From Betaproteobacteria bacterium (GTDB taxonomy: Bacteria > Pseudomonadota > Gammaproteobacteria > Burkholderiales > Burkholderiaceae_C): a stretch of 46,837 nucleotides of DNA. The notes under the pieces were generated by a model that saw only the letters and a program-made list of their open reading frames with translations, searched no databases and was not told where the DNA came from. Below, in pieces: positions 16,470 through 25,138 of the stretch. The translations under genes were made by a program, and so were the position numbers. Within the stretch, counting starts at the first letter, position 1. Every line of letters begins with the position of its first letter. The stretch lies in the NCBI GenBank assembly GCA_013289985.1, contig JABCYW010000039.1, positions 1-46,837 on the forward strand. Reading direction: 5' to 3'.

Positions 16470-16856
16470 ATGCGGCGCGTCACAGGCATCGGCGGAATCG
16501 TCTTCAAGGCCAGGGATCCGGCCGCCCTGCAGGCCTGGTACCGCACCCACCTCGGCATGGACGTGCAGCCCTGGGGAGGCGCGGCGCTCGATTGGGTCGA
16601 CGAGGCCGGGCACCCCGTCGCCGGGACGACCGCCTGGCGCGTCTGCGCCAGGGAGGGCGAAGACTTCGGCCCGGGCGATCCGTCGTTCATGGTGACCTAT
16701 CGCGTGGCGGATCTCGCCGGGCTGCTGGCGGCCCTTCGCGTCGAAGGGTGCACGGTGCTCGACAAGACGGACGAGTCCGAATACGGGAAGTTCGGCTGGG
16801 TCGTCGATCCCGAGGGCAACAAGGTGGAGTTGTGGGAGCCGCCGGAAGGCCAGTGA
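16470..16856 (+). CDS. VOC (glyoxalase/bleomycin-resistance) superfamily protein
   Basis: This small cytoplasmic protein (128 aa) has the paired beta-alpha-beta-beta-beta modules of the vicinal-oxygen-chelate fold. It begins with GIGGIVFKARDPAALQAWYR, where F/H-position and D-P-LQ-WY are typical, and ends with FGWVVDPEGNKVELWEP, whose Glu is the usual metal ligand. Proteins of this type include glyoxalase I, dioxygenases and antibiotic-binding proteins; the sequence does not settle which. The ATG at 16470 has GAGAGGC upstream. It is monocistronic, convergent with the phospholipase-like gene. Confidence 0.88.
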   Translation: MRRVTGIGGIVFKARDPAALQAWYRTHLGMDVQPWGGAALDWVDEAGHPVAGTTAWRVCAREGEDFGPGDPSFMVTYRVADLAGLLAALRVEGCTVLDKTDESEYGKFGWVVDPEGNKVELWEPPEGQ

Positions 16857-16949
16857 GTCCTGCGCGTGGACAGTGGCCTCATCGAGCGCGGCCATTGCAT
16901 CTTGCGCTGCCGACAGGAGATTCGTCCGAAGCCGACATCCCCCGCGAGG

Positions 16950-18431
16950 TCATCGGCCTCGTGCCGACCGCGTGCGCTCCCAGGCGTCGATGCGCGCCTG
17001 GATGAACGCCTTGGCCTGCGCACTGGTCTCGAGGAGCGGCATCGCCCGGTCCGCGGCCGCGGCGTCGTCCGGGCCCGGCAGTCGAGCCGCCAGTTCCGCG
17101 TGGATCTCCTCCAGGTGGGAGATCGGCGCCGTCGACGGATCCTGCATCCGGGCGTTCGGGACGACCACGCCGGCGAGCGGGTCGTCGGTGCGCGGCGTCG
17201 CCAGCGTGAGGACGGCACCCAGGTCGGACGCCGCGGCGTCCCGCGCCGTCAACGAGGGCAGGCCCCACCGCGCCTCGACGGTCTTCAGGATAGCCGTGTG
17301 GTCGAACGGCGTCGCGCCCGGCGCGGCGCGAAAGACGGTGCCCGGCGCGATGAGCGGCGAAACCAGCACGGCGGGCACGCGCACGCCGAAGCGTTTGAAG
17401 TCGAAGCCGAATTCGCCCGCGCTGCCATCCGGCGGCGTGGCCGTCGCCGGCGGCGCCACATGGTCATAGCAGCCGCCGTGCTCGTCGTAGGTGACGACCA
17501 GCAAGGTCTGGTTCCAGCCGGGCCCCTGGCGCAGCGCCTCGTAGACGTCGTGGATCAATTTCTCGCCGAGTGCCAGGCTGTAGTCGGGATGCTGGCTGTT
17601 GCCGGTCGCGCCCCAGCTGGGCTCGAGAAAGGTGAAGGCGGCAAGGGTGCCGGCGGCGGCGTCCGACTGGAAATCCTTGAAAAGCCCGAATCGATTCGCC
17701 GGCGCGTTGGTCGTGTCCGGGAAGTTCAGCCGGGTCAGCGGACTCGTGTCGTAGCCGTGGATCTTCCAGTCGATCGAGTGCCGGGTCAGGAGGCCGAAGA
17801 TGCTGGGCGATGTGTAGGTCTTCGTGAGGTCGTCCATGTGACCCTGCGACGTCGCCGCGCAGGCAAAGGCGCGGTTGGGCATGGTCTCGGTGGGCACCGA
17901 CGAATACCAGTGGTCGCATACGGCGTACCCCTTGGCCAGGCCCGACAGCACGGGCAGCATCGCCGGCGTGTAGATGCCCATGATGTCGCTCGCGACGGTA
18001 CCTGGTCGCGGCTGCCAACCCTTCTTCTTGGACTCCCAGGCGAGCGTCGAGGCGAAGTTGGTGACGAAGCCCTGGTTGGTGGGCGATGCCGAGGCAGCGG
18101 GGGAACTCGTGCCGAAGAGCTGGAGATTGGTGGCCAGGAAGCCTTCGCCCGGATCGGCGCCGGGCATGAAGTAGTCATTGGGGGTCGACGCAACGATGGG
18201 GAACACCGAAACCGGCTTCCCGCTCGCGTCCGGGTTCGACTCCTTGCCGGTCAGGCCCTCGAACGGCTGGCCCGTCGGCGAGACGTTGCCGGCGTCGGCG
18301 TACAGCAGGCCGAGCATGTGGTCGAAGGACCGGTTCTCCAGCATCAGCACGACGATGTGCGCGATCGCCGGCAGACCGGCGGAGGAAGGCGGAGCGGCGT
18401 CCGATGAGGGTGCTTGATTGCTGATGGGCAT
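16950..18431 (-). CDS. Phospholipase C / acid phosphatase-like phosphoesterase (PF04185 type)
   Basis: The 493-aa protein shows the family hallmarks: IVVLMLENRSFDHMLG at residues 26-41 (Glu and Asn as metal and nucleophile-site residues), YFMPGADPGEGF, ETMPNRAFACAATS, and VVTYDEHGGCYDHV near residue 310. It ends with a short helical tail (AKAFIQARIDAWERT). Family enzymes hydrolyse phosphatidylcholine, sphingomyelin or simple phosphomonoesters and are usually exported. Here no twin-arginine or Sec signal is visible at the N-terminus (MPISNQAPSSDAAPPSS), so either export is by another route, a start lies further upstream, or the enzyme is cytoplasmic. Start ATG 18431 has only a weak ribosome site. 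It is divergent from another phosphoesterase gene. Confidence 0.9.
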   Translation of the reverse strand: MPISNQAPSSDAAPPSSAGLPAIAHIVVLMLENRSFDHMLGLLYADAGNVSPTGQPFEGLTGKESNPDASGKPVSVFPIVASTPNDYFMPGADPGEGFLATNLQLFGTSSPAASASPTNQGFVTNFASTLAWESKKKGWQPRPGTVASDIMGIYTPAMLPVLSGLAKGYAVCDHWYSSVPTETMPNRAFACAATSQGHMDDLTKTYTSPSIFGLLTRHSIDWKIHGYDTSPLTRLNFPDTTNAPANRFGLFKDFQSDAAAGTLAAFTFLEPSWGATGNSQHPDYSLALGEKLIHDVYEALRQGPGWNQTLLVVTYDEHGGCYDHVAPPATATPPDGSAGEFGFDFKRFGVRVPAVLVSPLIAPGTVFRAAPGATPFDHTAILKTVEARWGLPSLTARDAAASDLGAVLTLATPRTDDPLAGVVVPNARMQDPSTAPISHLEEIHAELAARLPGPDDAAAADRAMPLLETSAQAKAFIQARIDAWERTRSARGR

Positions 18432-18879
18432 GACGGCTTTCGTGCTTTCGATGGTTGAGTCCGGAACGCGCTCCGTCGACCCTATCCGGGGTGGTTTAAC
18501 GCATGCTGTCCGACCCTACCGAGACTCACGCCGCTGGGCGGATTCATCGGGATGTCGCAACGGATCCGCCCGCATCCGCGGATGAGCGAACTGGCGCGAC
18601 AGGTCGCCGTATCGACCTCGAGTTAGCTCACGCTTATCTCGAGGCCGCCACGTTAGGGGGGGCTCCGATCGCGTTCGACTTCGCGCAAGGTTCGCCGGCA
18701 CCGGGGCCTGAAGTCACGTGCCGGTCATCTGCGCGTCCTACCTTGCACTGCCCCTCGGCCGACATCAACGGCCGGCCGGGGCCCTGCGCGAATGCCGGAA
18801 CAAACCCAGGCGGCCGGACGCGCAACGCCCATCCGCGCGATGAACTTCCCTTCCAGGAACCAACCCTTTGAGAGACACC
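18432..18879. other. 448-bp intergenic region between two divergent phosphoesterase genes
   Basis: No supported gene is seen. It should carry two divergent promoters. The only strong structure is the long dyad at 18616-18644. I looked for Pho-box repeats (CTGTCAT-like direct repeats) and found none. Confidence 0.5.
18616..18644. promoter_or_regulatory. Long inverted repeat, candidate operator
   Basis: CCTCGAG (18616-18622) and CTCGAGG (18638-18644) are perfect 7-bp arms. Partly paired inner bases TTAGC/GCTTA surround a TCAC centre. It is roughly midway between the divergent starts at 18431 and 18880, as expected for a shared operator. Confidence 0.4.
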
Positions 18880-20520
18880 ATGAAGCCCCTTCTTCTCGGT
18901 ACGGCCTTGCTCTTCGGCAGCGCGATCGCCCTGGCAGACGACGATCGCCACGCCGTCGATCACGTGCTCATCGTCAGCATCGACGGCATGCATGAGCAAG
19001 ACCTGGCGCGTTGCATCGCCGACCAGACCTGCCCCAACATCGCCGCGCTCGCGCGCCATGGCGTGACCTACACGAACGCATATACGCCGGGACTTTCGGA
19101 CTCCGTGCCGGGACTGGCCGCGCTGGTCACCGGCGGCGGCCCGCGCTCCACCGGCCTGTTCTACGACGACGTCTACGACCGCACCCTCTATGCGGGCACC
19201 GACACGCAGTGCACGGGCACGCCCGGCGTGGAGGTCTTCCTGCAGGAACTGGTGGGCATCGACGCGATCAACGGCGGCGCACTGGTGCACCTCGACGGCG
19301 GCGGCGCCTTCAATCCGCAGCAGATCCCGCATCGGAAGATCGGCGGCAAGTGCGTGCCGGTCTACCCGCACGACTTCATCCAGACCAACACGATCTTCGA
19401 GGTCGTCAAGCAGCACCTGCGCCATGCGCACACCGCCTGGTCGGACAAGCACGCGTGGGGCACCGACTGGATCAACGGCCCGTCCGGCAAGGGCGTGGAC
19501 GACATGGCGCGGACCGAGATCAACTCGATCGACGGCCCCGCTGGCAACGACTTCACGGGTTCGTACGACGGCGTCGCGCCGGCCTACCTGCACACCGAGG
19601 TGTTCGACGACATCCACGTGCGCAACATCCTCAACGAGATCGACGGCAAGGACTCCACCGGCAAGACGTCCGCGCCCGTGCCGACGATCTTCGGCACGAA
19701 CTTCCAGACGCTGAGCGTGGCGCAGAAGGCCACCAACCTGTCCGGCGGCGGCTACGCCGACGCGGCATTCACGCCGAACCCCTTCGTGAAGGCCGCGATC
19801 GCCTACGTGGACGGTGCGATCGGCAAGTTCAGCGCCGAACTCGCGGCGCGCCACCTGAGCGATTCGACGCTGTTCGTCGTGACCGCCAAGCATGGCCAGT
19901 CGCCCGCGGACTACGCGCGCCTCAAGAAGATCGGCCACGCCGTGGGCACCGCGCTGACGGCCTATGCCGGCGGCGGCAGCGACCCCGTCACCGGCAACAA
20001 CCTGGGCAACGGCCAGGTCACCGACGATGACGTCGCGTTCGTCTGGTTGAACGATCAATCGCAGCGCGCGGCCGCCAAGGCGGTGCTGGACGCGTCCACG
20101 GCCTGCCCCGCGGTGGATCCGGCGACCCGGACCGTCGCGAGCGTCGTGCCGCAGATCTGTGCCGACAACGGCGGCGCGGTCATCGACCTGAGCACCGTGC
20201 CCGGGAAGTTCGGCGACCCCGCCAAGGGCCGCACGCCCGACTTCATGGTGCAGCCCAATCCCGGCGTCATCTACACCACGAGCCAGGCCAAGGACATGGA
20301 GCACGGCGGCTTCGCGCCGGACGACGGCCATCTCGCCCTGCTGGTCTCGCATCCCTCGATGCGGGCGAAGACCGTCGATCGCCGCGTGACGACCGCCCAG
20401 GTCGCGCCGACGGCGATCCGCGCGCTGGGCCTGGATCCGGACCTGCTCGAGGCGGTGCGCAAGGAAGGAACGCGCGTGCTGCCGCATGCGCTGCCGGACG
20501 AGCGCGACGACGACAACTGA
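18880..20520 (+). CDS. Exported alkaline-phosphatase-superfamily phosphodiesterase (NPP-like)
   Basis: The 546-aa product has a clear Sec signal peptide (MKPLLLGTALLFGSAIALA, residues 1-19). The mature part starts with the metal site VSIDGMHEQDL (33-43), then TYTNAYTPGLSDSVPGL, where a Ser/Thr nucleophile is expected. Later metal-ligand motifs are TAKHGQSP and MEHGGFAPDDGHLAL near the C-terminus. This is the layout of type I phosphodiesterase/nucleotide pyrophosphatase enzymes in the periplasm. A TTG at 18868 would add four residues before the signal peptide; the ATG at 18880 is preferred. It is divergent from the phospholipase-like gene and convergent with the S9 peptidase gene, with a GC-rich terminator hairpin right after it. 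Confidence 0.88.
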   Translation: MKPLLLGTALLFGSAIALADDDRHAVDHVLIVSIDGMHEQDLARCIADQTCPNIAALARHGVTYTNAYTPGLSDSVPGLAALVTGGGPRSTGLFYDDVYDRTLYAGTDTQCTGTPGVEVFLQELVGIDAINGGALVHLDGGGAFNPQQIPHRKIGGKCVPVYPHDFIQTNTIFEVVKQHLRHAHTAWSDKHAWGTDWINGPSGKGVDDMARTEINSIDGPAGNDFTGSYDGVAPAYLHTEVFDDIHVRNILNEIDGKDSTGKTSAPVPTIFGTNFQTLSVAQKATNLSGGGYADAAFTPNPFVKAAIAYVDGAIGKFSAELAARHLSDSTLFVVTAKHGQSPADYARLKKIGHAVGTALTAYAGGGSDPVTGNNLGNGQVTDDDVAFVWLNDQSQRAAAKAVLDASTACPAVDPATRTVASVVPQICADNGGAVIDLSTVPGKFGDPAKGRTPDFMVQPNPGVIYTTSQAKDMEHGGFAPDDGHLALLVSHPSMRAKTVDRRVTTAQVAPTAIRALGLDPDLLEAVRKEGTRVLPHALPDERDDDN

Positions 20521-20526
20521 GGCGTC

Positions 20527-20548
20527 CGGCCCCGCGCCCGCGGGGCCG
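20527..20548. terminator. GC-rich hairpin between convergent genes, probable bidirectional terminator
   Basis: CGGCCCCGCG-CC-CGCGGGGCCG is a perfect 10-bp inverted repeat filling the 36-bp gap between the stops at 20520 and 20557. It has no T-run on either strand, so termination may need Rho or the stem may protect 3' ends. Confidence 0.55.
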
Positions 20549-20556
20549 TGCCCGGC

Positions 20557-22476
20557 TCAGGCCAACGTCACCCGCTCGATGTCGTCCGCGGGCTCGAAGC
20601 CGAACACCTGCGCGTAGAACGACAACTCGGCCTCCAGCGCCCGCTGCACGCTCTCCTTCTTGCGGAAGCCGTGGCCCTCGCCCTCGAAAGCGATGTAGGC
20701 CACCGGGATGCCTTGCGCGTGCAGCGCGGCCACCATGGCCTCGGCCTGTGACGGCGGCACCACCTTGTCGTCCAGGCCCTGGAAGAAGATCACCGGGCAC
20801 GACAGGCGGTCGGCAGCGTGGATGGGCGAGCGCTCGAGGTACAAGCGCTCGCGTTCGGGGAACGGCGCCAGCAGGTCGTTGGTGTACTGCGACTCGAACT
20901 TGTGCGTGTCCGCGTCGAGCGCGCGCAGGTCGCCCACGCCGTAGTGGCTCGCGCCGGCCTTGAAGACGTCGTGGAACGCGAGCGCCGCGAGCGTCGTGTA
21001 GCCGCCGGCGCTGCCGCCGCGGATCGCGAGCCGCTCGGCGTCGACGAGGCCTTGTTGCACCAGGTGGCGCGCGCCGGCGATGCAGTCCTCCACGTCCACC
21101 ACGCCCCACTGCCCCGTGAGCAGCTGGCGATAGGCGCGGCCGAAGCCCGTGCTGCCGCCGTAGTTGACGTCCAGCACCGCGAAGCCGCGGCTGGTCCAGT
21201 ACTGCGTCGACAGCTTGAGCGTGTTGCTGGCCATGGCGGTCGGCCCGCCATGGATGATGACGATCAGCGGCGGCCGCTCGCCCGCCGGCATCGCGCAGCC
21301 GTCGTTGCGCGGCGCGTAGTGGAAGGCGTGCGCGGTGCGGCCGTTCGCGCTCGGATACGCGATCGCGCGCGGCACCGACAGCACCGAGGCGTCGGGCAGT
21401 TCATCGGCGCTGCGGGCCAGCACCGTCACCGCGCCGTCGTCCAGCGCGATGCGCGCGATGCAGGTGGTCGTCGTGGGCGAGCCGGCCTCGACGAGCGCGA
21501 AGCCGGGGCCCACGCGCAGCTCCGCGATGTCCTCGAACGGCGTGGCGATCGTCGTGGCGACGCCGGTGCGCAGGTCGATGCGCAGCAGCCGGCTGATGGC
21601 GTTCTCGCGGCAGGTGGCGACGATCTCGTGCGGGCCCGCGAAGCCGTACGACGACTGCGCGAACACCCACATCGGCAGGCCGAATTCGGCCTCCAAGGGC
21701 AGCACCGGCGCGAGGCCGCTCGCCTCCAGGCGGTACAGGTTCCAGAAGCCGCTGCGGTCGGAGACGACGTACAGCCGGCCGTCGGGCGCCCACGCCGGCT
21801 GGCACAGCGACTCGTCGCGTCCGCCGGCCACGCGGCGCGCGTGCGCCAGCGTGCCGTCGTCGGCGATGGCCGCCAGCCACAGCTCGGTGCCTTGCCAGGG
21901 CATGTCGGGATGGTTCCATTGCAGCCACGCGAGGCGCCGGCCCTCGGGCGAGACGCGCGCGGCCGCGTAGAAGTCGGCGCCCTCCGCCAGCGTCGTGCTG
22001 CCGCTGCCGTCGAGCGCCAGGCCGACGAGGGTGTTGCGCGGTTCGCCCGCGCCGCCGTGCTGCTCGCGCACGGCCACCAGCCGGCCGTGGCGCGTGTCGG
22101 GCTCGAGGTCGGCGTGGCGCTGCTGGCCGTCGTGGGTCAGCGCCACCGGCGCGGCGTCGCCCGCCTGCACGTAGACGAGGTTGTCGACGAAGTGCGAGAA
22201 CCAGATCGTGTCGCCCGCGGCCGCGAACGCGCCGCCGCCGTACTCGTGCACCCGCGTGCGCACGTTGAACGGCGCGGGCGTGACGATGCGCGGACGCCCG
22301 CCGTCGCCGGGCGCGGCCACGGCGATGCGGCCGCCCTCCTCCGGCAGGCTCTGCAGCCACAGCACGCGGTCGCCGACGATGCGCGGCGCGGCCACGGGCC
22401 GGACGCCCGCGGCGACGCGGGCCGCGGTGATGGGCGAGGGCCAGGTGCCGCAAGGGGCGACGATGGGGTGGGTCAT
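20557..22476 (-). CDS. S9 family serine peptidase (prolyl oligopeptidase / dipeptidyl-peptidase-like)
   Basis: About 639 aa. An N-terminal beta-propeller (to about residue 380) has repeated WLQW, WNLYRLEA-type blades. A C-terminal alpha/beta hydrolase follows. The triad is visible: Ser in IRGGSAGGYTTL (about residue 487), Asp in QGLDDKVVPP (about 567) and His in EGEGHGFRKKE (about 601). Family members cut short peptides, often after Pro or Ala. No signal peptide is seen, so a cytoplasmic location is likely. The ATG at 22476 has GAGGA upstream; an alternative ATG at 22503 overlaps the kinase stop as ATGA and would add nine residues. Either way it is the last gene of the operon with the binding protein and hybrid kinase. 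Confidence 0.92.
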   Translation of the reverse strand: MTHPIVAPCGTWPSPITAARVAAGVRPVAAPRIVGDRVLWLQSLPEEGGRIAVAAPGDGGRPRIVTPAPFNVRTRVHEYGGGAFAAAGDTIWFSHFVDNLVYVQAGDAAPVALTHDGQQRHADLEPDTRHGRLVAVREQHGGAGEPRNTLVGLALDGSGSTTLAEGADFYAAARVSPEGRRLAWLQWNHPDMPWQGTELWLAAIADDGTLAHARRVAGGRDESLCQPAWAPDGRLYVVSDRSGFWNLYRLEASGLAPVLPLEAEFGLPMWVFAQSSYGFAGPHEIVATCRENAISRLLRIDLRTGVATTIATPFEDIAELRVGPGFALVEAGSPTTTTCIARIALDDGAVTVLARSADELPDASVLSVPRAIAYPSANGRTAHAFHYAPRNDGCAMPAGERPPLIVIIHGGPTAMASNTLKLSTQYWTSRGFAVLDVNYGGSTGFGRAYRQLLTGQWGVVDVEDCIAGARHLVQQGLVDAERLAIRGGSAGGYTTLAALAFHDVFKAGASHYGVGDLRALDADTHKFESQYTNDLLAPFPERERLYLERSPIHAADRLSCPVIFFQGLDDKVVPPSQAEAMVAALHAQGIPVAYIAFEGEGHGFRKKESVQRALEAELSFYAQVFGFEPADDIERVTLA

Positions 22477-22499
22477 GGTGGTCCTCGGAAGCGGATCGT

Positions 22500-25124
22500 T
22501 CATTCTCGATGCTGTTCGAGCACCGTGTGCACCAGCCCCGCCAGCCGCTCCAGCGTGTACTCCTTCTGCAGCAGCGCGCCCACGCGAAGCGCGCCGGCCT
22601 GCTGGCGCATGTCGTCGGAGATGAAGCCCGAGGTGATGATGATGGGCAGGTTCGGCGCCGCGCGCACGATCGCGTCAGCCAGCTCCATGCCGTTGATCTC
22701 GGGCATGTTGTAGTCGGTGACGACGATGTCGAACGCGCCCGGATCGGCCCGCACGCGCGCCAGCGCCGCGGCCGGCTGCTCGAACGCGGTCACCTGGTAG
22801 CCGGCGCGGCGCAGCAGGCCGTCCACCATCAGCACCATCGCCGGGTCGTCGTCCACGCACAGCACATGCTCGCCGCGGCCGCGCGGCGCGTCGAGCTCGC
22901 CGTGCTGCGACTCCACGGCTTCCCGCGGCGCGTCCTGCAACGGGAACCACAGGTCGAAGCGGCTGCCCACGCCCGGCACGCTGTGCACGTGGATGGCGCC
23001 GCCATGGACGCTGACGATGCCGTGCACCACGGCCAGGCCCAGGCCCGTGCCGTGGCCCACCTGCTTGGTGGTGAAGAACGGTTCGAACACGCGCACGCGC
23101 GTGGCCTCGTCCATGCCGGAGCCGTTGTCGGCGATCCACAGGTGGGCCCGCGGGCCGCCGCGCAGCGCCGGCGGCCACGCCCTGGCGGCCTCGGCCTGCG
23201 GCATGGCGTCGGCGTCCTCCACATCCAGCCCCACGTCGATGCGGCCGCGGCCCGCCGGCAGCGCGTGCCAGGCGTTGGTGCACAGGTTCATCACGATCTG
23301 CTGCACCTGCGTGGGGTCGGCGCGCACGTGCACGGGCGTCTTCGGCAGGCTCACGCGCAGTTCCACCTGCGCGGGCATGGAGGCGCGCAGCATGTCCAGC
23401 GTCTCGTCGATGACGGGCTGCAGCGCCTGCGTGTGCAGCTCCTGGGCCTGCATGCGGCTGAACGTGAGGATCTGCTGCACGAGGCTGCGCGCCCTCACCG
23501 CGGCGCGCTCGATCTGCGCCAGGCTCGCGTCGCTGGACAGGCCGATGGCCGCGTCCTGGCGCGCCGCGGCCACGTTGCCGATGATGGCCGCCAGGATGTT
23601 GTTGAAGTCGTGCGCGATGCCGCCGGCCAGCGTGCCGATGGCCTCCATCTTCTGCGCGTCGCGCAGCTGCGTCTCGAGCGCGGCGCGGCGCTCCTCGGCC
23701 AGGCGGCGCTCGTTGATGTCGGTGAGCATGCCCAGCGCGCCCGAGGGCCGGCCGGCGTCGTCCATGATGGAGCGCGTGGACAGCGACACCCACATCGGCG
23801 TGCCGTCGGCGCGCCGCAGGCGCAGCTCGATCGTCGCGCCCTCCCCGTCGCACGCGCCATGCGAGGCCAGCGCCGCGCGGCAGCGCTCGGCCTCCTCCTC
23901 GTCCATGAAGTCGTCCACCGGACGGCCCCGCATCGCCTCCTCGGGCATGCCCAGCCACTGCGCGATGCGCGGGTTGACGAAGGCGAGGCGGCGCGAGGCG
24001 TCGAGCAGCCAGATGCCCTCGCTGGCGGTCTCCACGATGCGGCGATAGCGCTCCTCGCTCTCGCGCAGCTCGTGCGTCATCGCCTGCGCGGCCGCATAGG
24101 CACGCGCGCGGCCGGTCACGAGCTGGTGGGTGATCACGCCCAGCAGCAGGCTCAGCACCACGCCCGCCACCAGGATCACGGTGGACGCGTTGCGCTCGTG
24201 CGCGCGCTCGAACTCGGGCAGCGAGCTGAGCTGCACCGTCCACGTGTGGCCCGCCAGGGTGACGTACTCCTGGGCCTGGAAGCGCGCCTTGCGGACCAGG
24301 TCCTCGCGCCCCGGCTCGGCATCGCCGGCGGTGTCGGAGCTGTACATCAGCGTGGCCTCGCTCGCATCGGCGCCGTCGTGCAGCCGCACCACCAGGCCGG
24401 GGCTCTGCTCGCCGTAGAGCGTGGACATGAGGTCGCCCACCCGGAAGGCCGCGCGCACCCAGCCGATGCCGTGCGCGCGGCGCTCGGCGATGGAGTTGAT
24501 GGACGTGCCGCGCGCATACACCGGCAGGTAGATGAGGCAGCCGCTGCGCAGCTCCGGGGCGGAGTCCACGCGCAGCTGCACCAGCGCCGTGAGCGTGGCG
24601 TTGCCGGAGTCGCGCGCCTGCACCATCGCGGTGTGGCGCGTGGCCTCCGAGTACGAGTCGTAGCCGATGACCATGCGGTTGGCAGCGCTGTCGGGCGCCA
24701 CCAGCGCGATGGGCGCGTAGGCGTCGCGCGCGCCGGCGGGCCGCACGCGATAGTCGGGATGGCCGCCGCGGCGCATCTTCTCCACGTGCGCGGGCAGGTC
24801 GGCGGCCGCGACCAGGCCCGAGAACGCCACGCTCTGCAGGCCGGCGGCGTCGGGGCCGGCCATCACGGTATCGACATAGGTGTCGAAGGCCTGCGGGTCG
24901 ATTCCGTTGTCGGCCGACAGCAGGCCCTGCACGCCGCGCAGCATCTGCTCGTAGTTGGCGATGCGCTGCTCGATGCGGCCGGCGGTCTGGCGCGCGTTGG
25001 CGTCGAAGACCGCGCGCAGCCGCGCCTGCTCGTTGTCGCGCTCGTGCACGCACAGCCCGATCGTGAACGCGAGCGTGATGGCTCCGACGAACAGCGAGAT
25101 CAGGGGAGGGAAAGCGCGTTTCAC
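22500..25124 (-). CDS. CHASE-PAS hybrid sensor histidine kinase
   Basis: The 874-aa protein has TM1 (residues about 7-26), a periplasmic CHASE domain (about 50-240, with GDSY-like IGYDSYSE and GIGWVRAAFR), and TM2 (about 315-333). A PAS/PAC domain (about 352-480) and a HisKA H-box AGGIAHDFNNILAAI (His505) follow. The HATPase domain has WIADNGSGMD and HGTGLGLAVVHG. The C-terminal receiver has phospho-acceptor Asp in VVTDYNMPEING. CHASE domains bind small extracellular ligands. The GTG at 25124 is taken as start, since the frame upstream belongs to the binding-protein gene, whose stop is 14 bp away; no strong ribosome site is seen, so coupling is likely. With no DNA-binding output domain, it must relay phosphate to another protein. 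Confidence 0.9.
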   Translation of the reverse strand: MKRAFPPLISLFVGAITLAFTIGLCVHERDNEQARLRAVFDANARQTAGRIEQRIANYEQMLRGVQGLLSADNGIDPQAFDTYVDTVMAGPDAAGLQSVAFSGLVAAADLPAHVEKMRRGGHPDYRVRPAGARDAYAPIALVAPDSAANRMVIGYDSYSEATRHTAMVQARDSGNATLTALVQLRVDSAPELRSGCLIYLPVYARGTSINSIAERRAHGIGWVRAAFRVGDLMSTLYGEQSPGLVVRLHDGADASEATLMYSSDTAGDAEPGREDLVRKARFQAQEYVTLAGHTWTVQLSSLPEFERAHERNASTVILVAGVVLSLLLGVITHQLVTGRARAYAAAQAMTHELRESEERYRRIVETASEGIWLLDASRRLAFVNPRIAQWLGMPEEAMRGRPVDDFMDEEEAERCRAALASHGACDGEGATIELRLRRADGTPMWVSLSTRSIMDDAGRPSGALGMLTDINERRLAEERRAALETQLRDAQKMEAIGTLAGGIAHDFNNILAAIIGNVAAARQDAAIGLSSDASLAQIERAAVRARSLVQQILTFSRMQAQELHTQALQPVIDETLDMLRASMPAQVELRVSLPKTPVHVRADPTQVQQIVMNLCTNAWHALPAGRGRIDVGLDVEDADAMPQAEAARAWPPALRGGPRAHLWIADNGSGMDEATRVRVFEPFFTTKQVGHGTGLGLAVVHGIVSVHGGAIHVHSVPGVGSRFDLWFPLQDAPREAVESQHGELDAPRGRGEHVLCVDDDPAMVLMVDGLLRRAGYQVTAFEQPAAALARVRADPGAFDIVVTDYNMPEINGMELADAIVRAAPNLPIIITSGFISDDMRQQAGALRVGALLQKEYTLERLAGLVHTVLEQHRE

Positions 25125-25138
25125 TGGGCGCGGTTCAC

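Noticed and set aside
18503-18871. 122-codon plus-strand open frame in the phosphoesterase gap
   Set aside because: It has no ribosome site, no recognisable product, and covers the dyad and the expected promoter region.
18996-19007. GCAAGACCTGGC, resembling the dispersed-repeat core
   Set aside because: It lies within the conserved coding region of the exported phosphodiesterase (EQDLA) and lacks the flanking arms, so it is chance.
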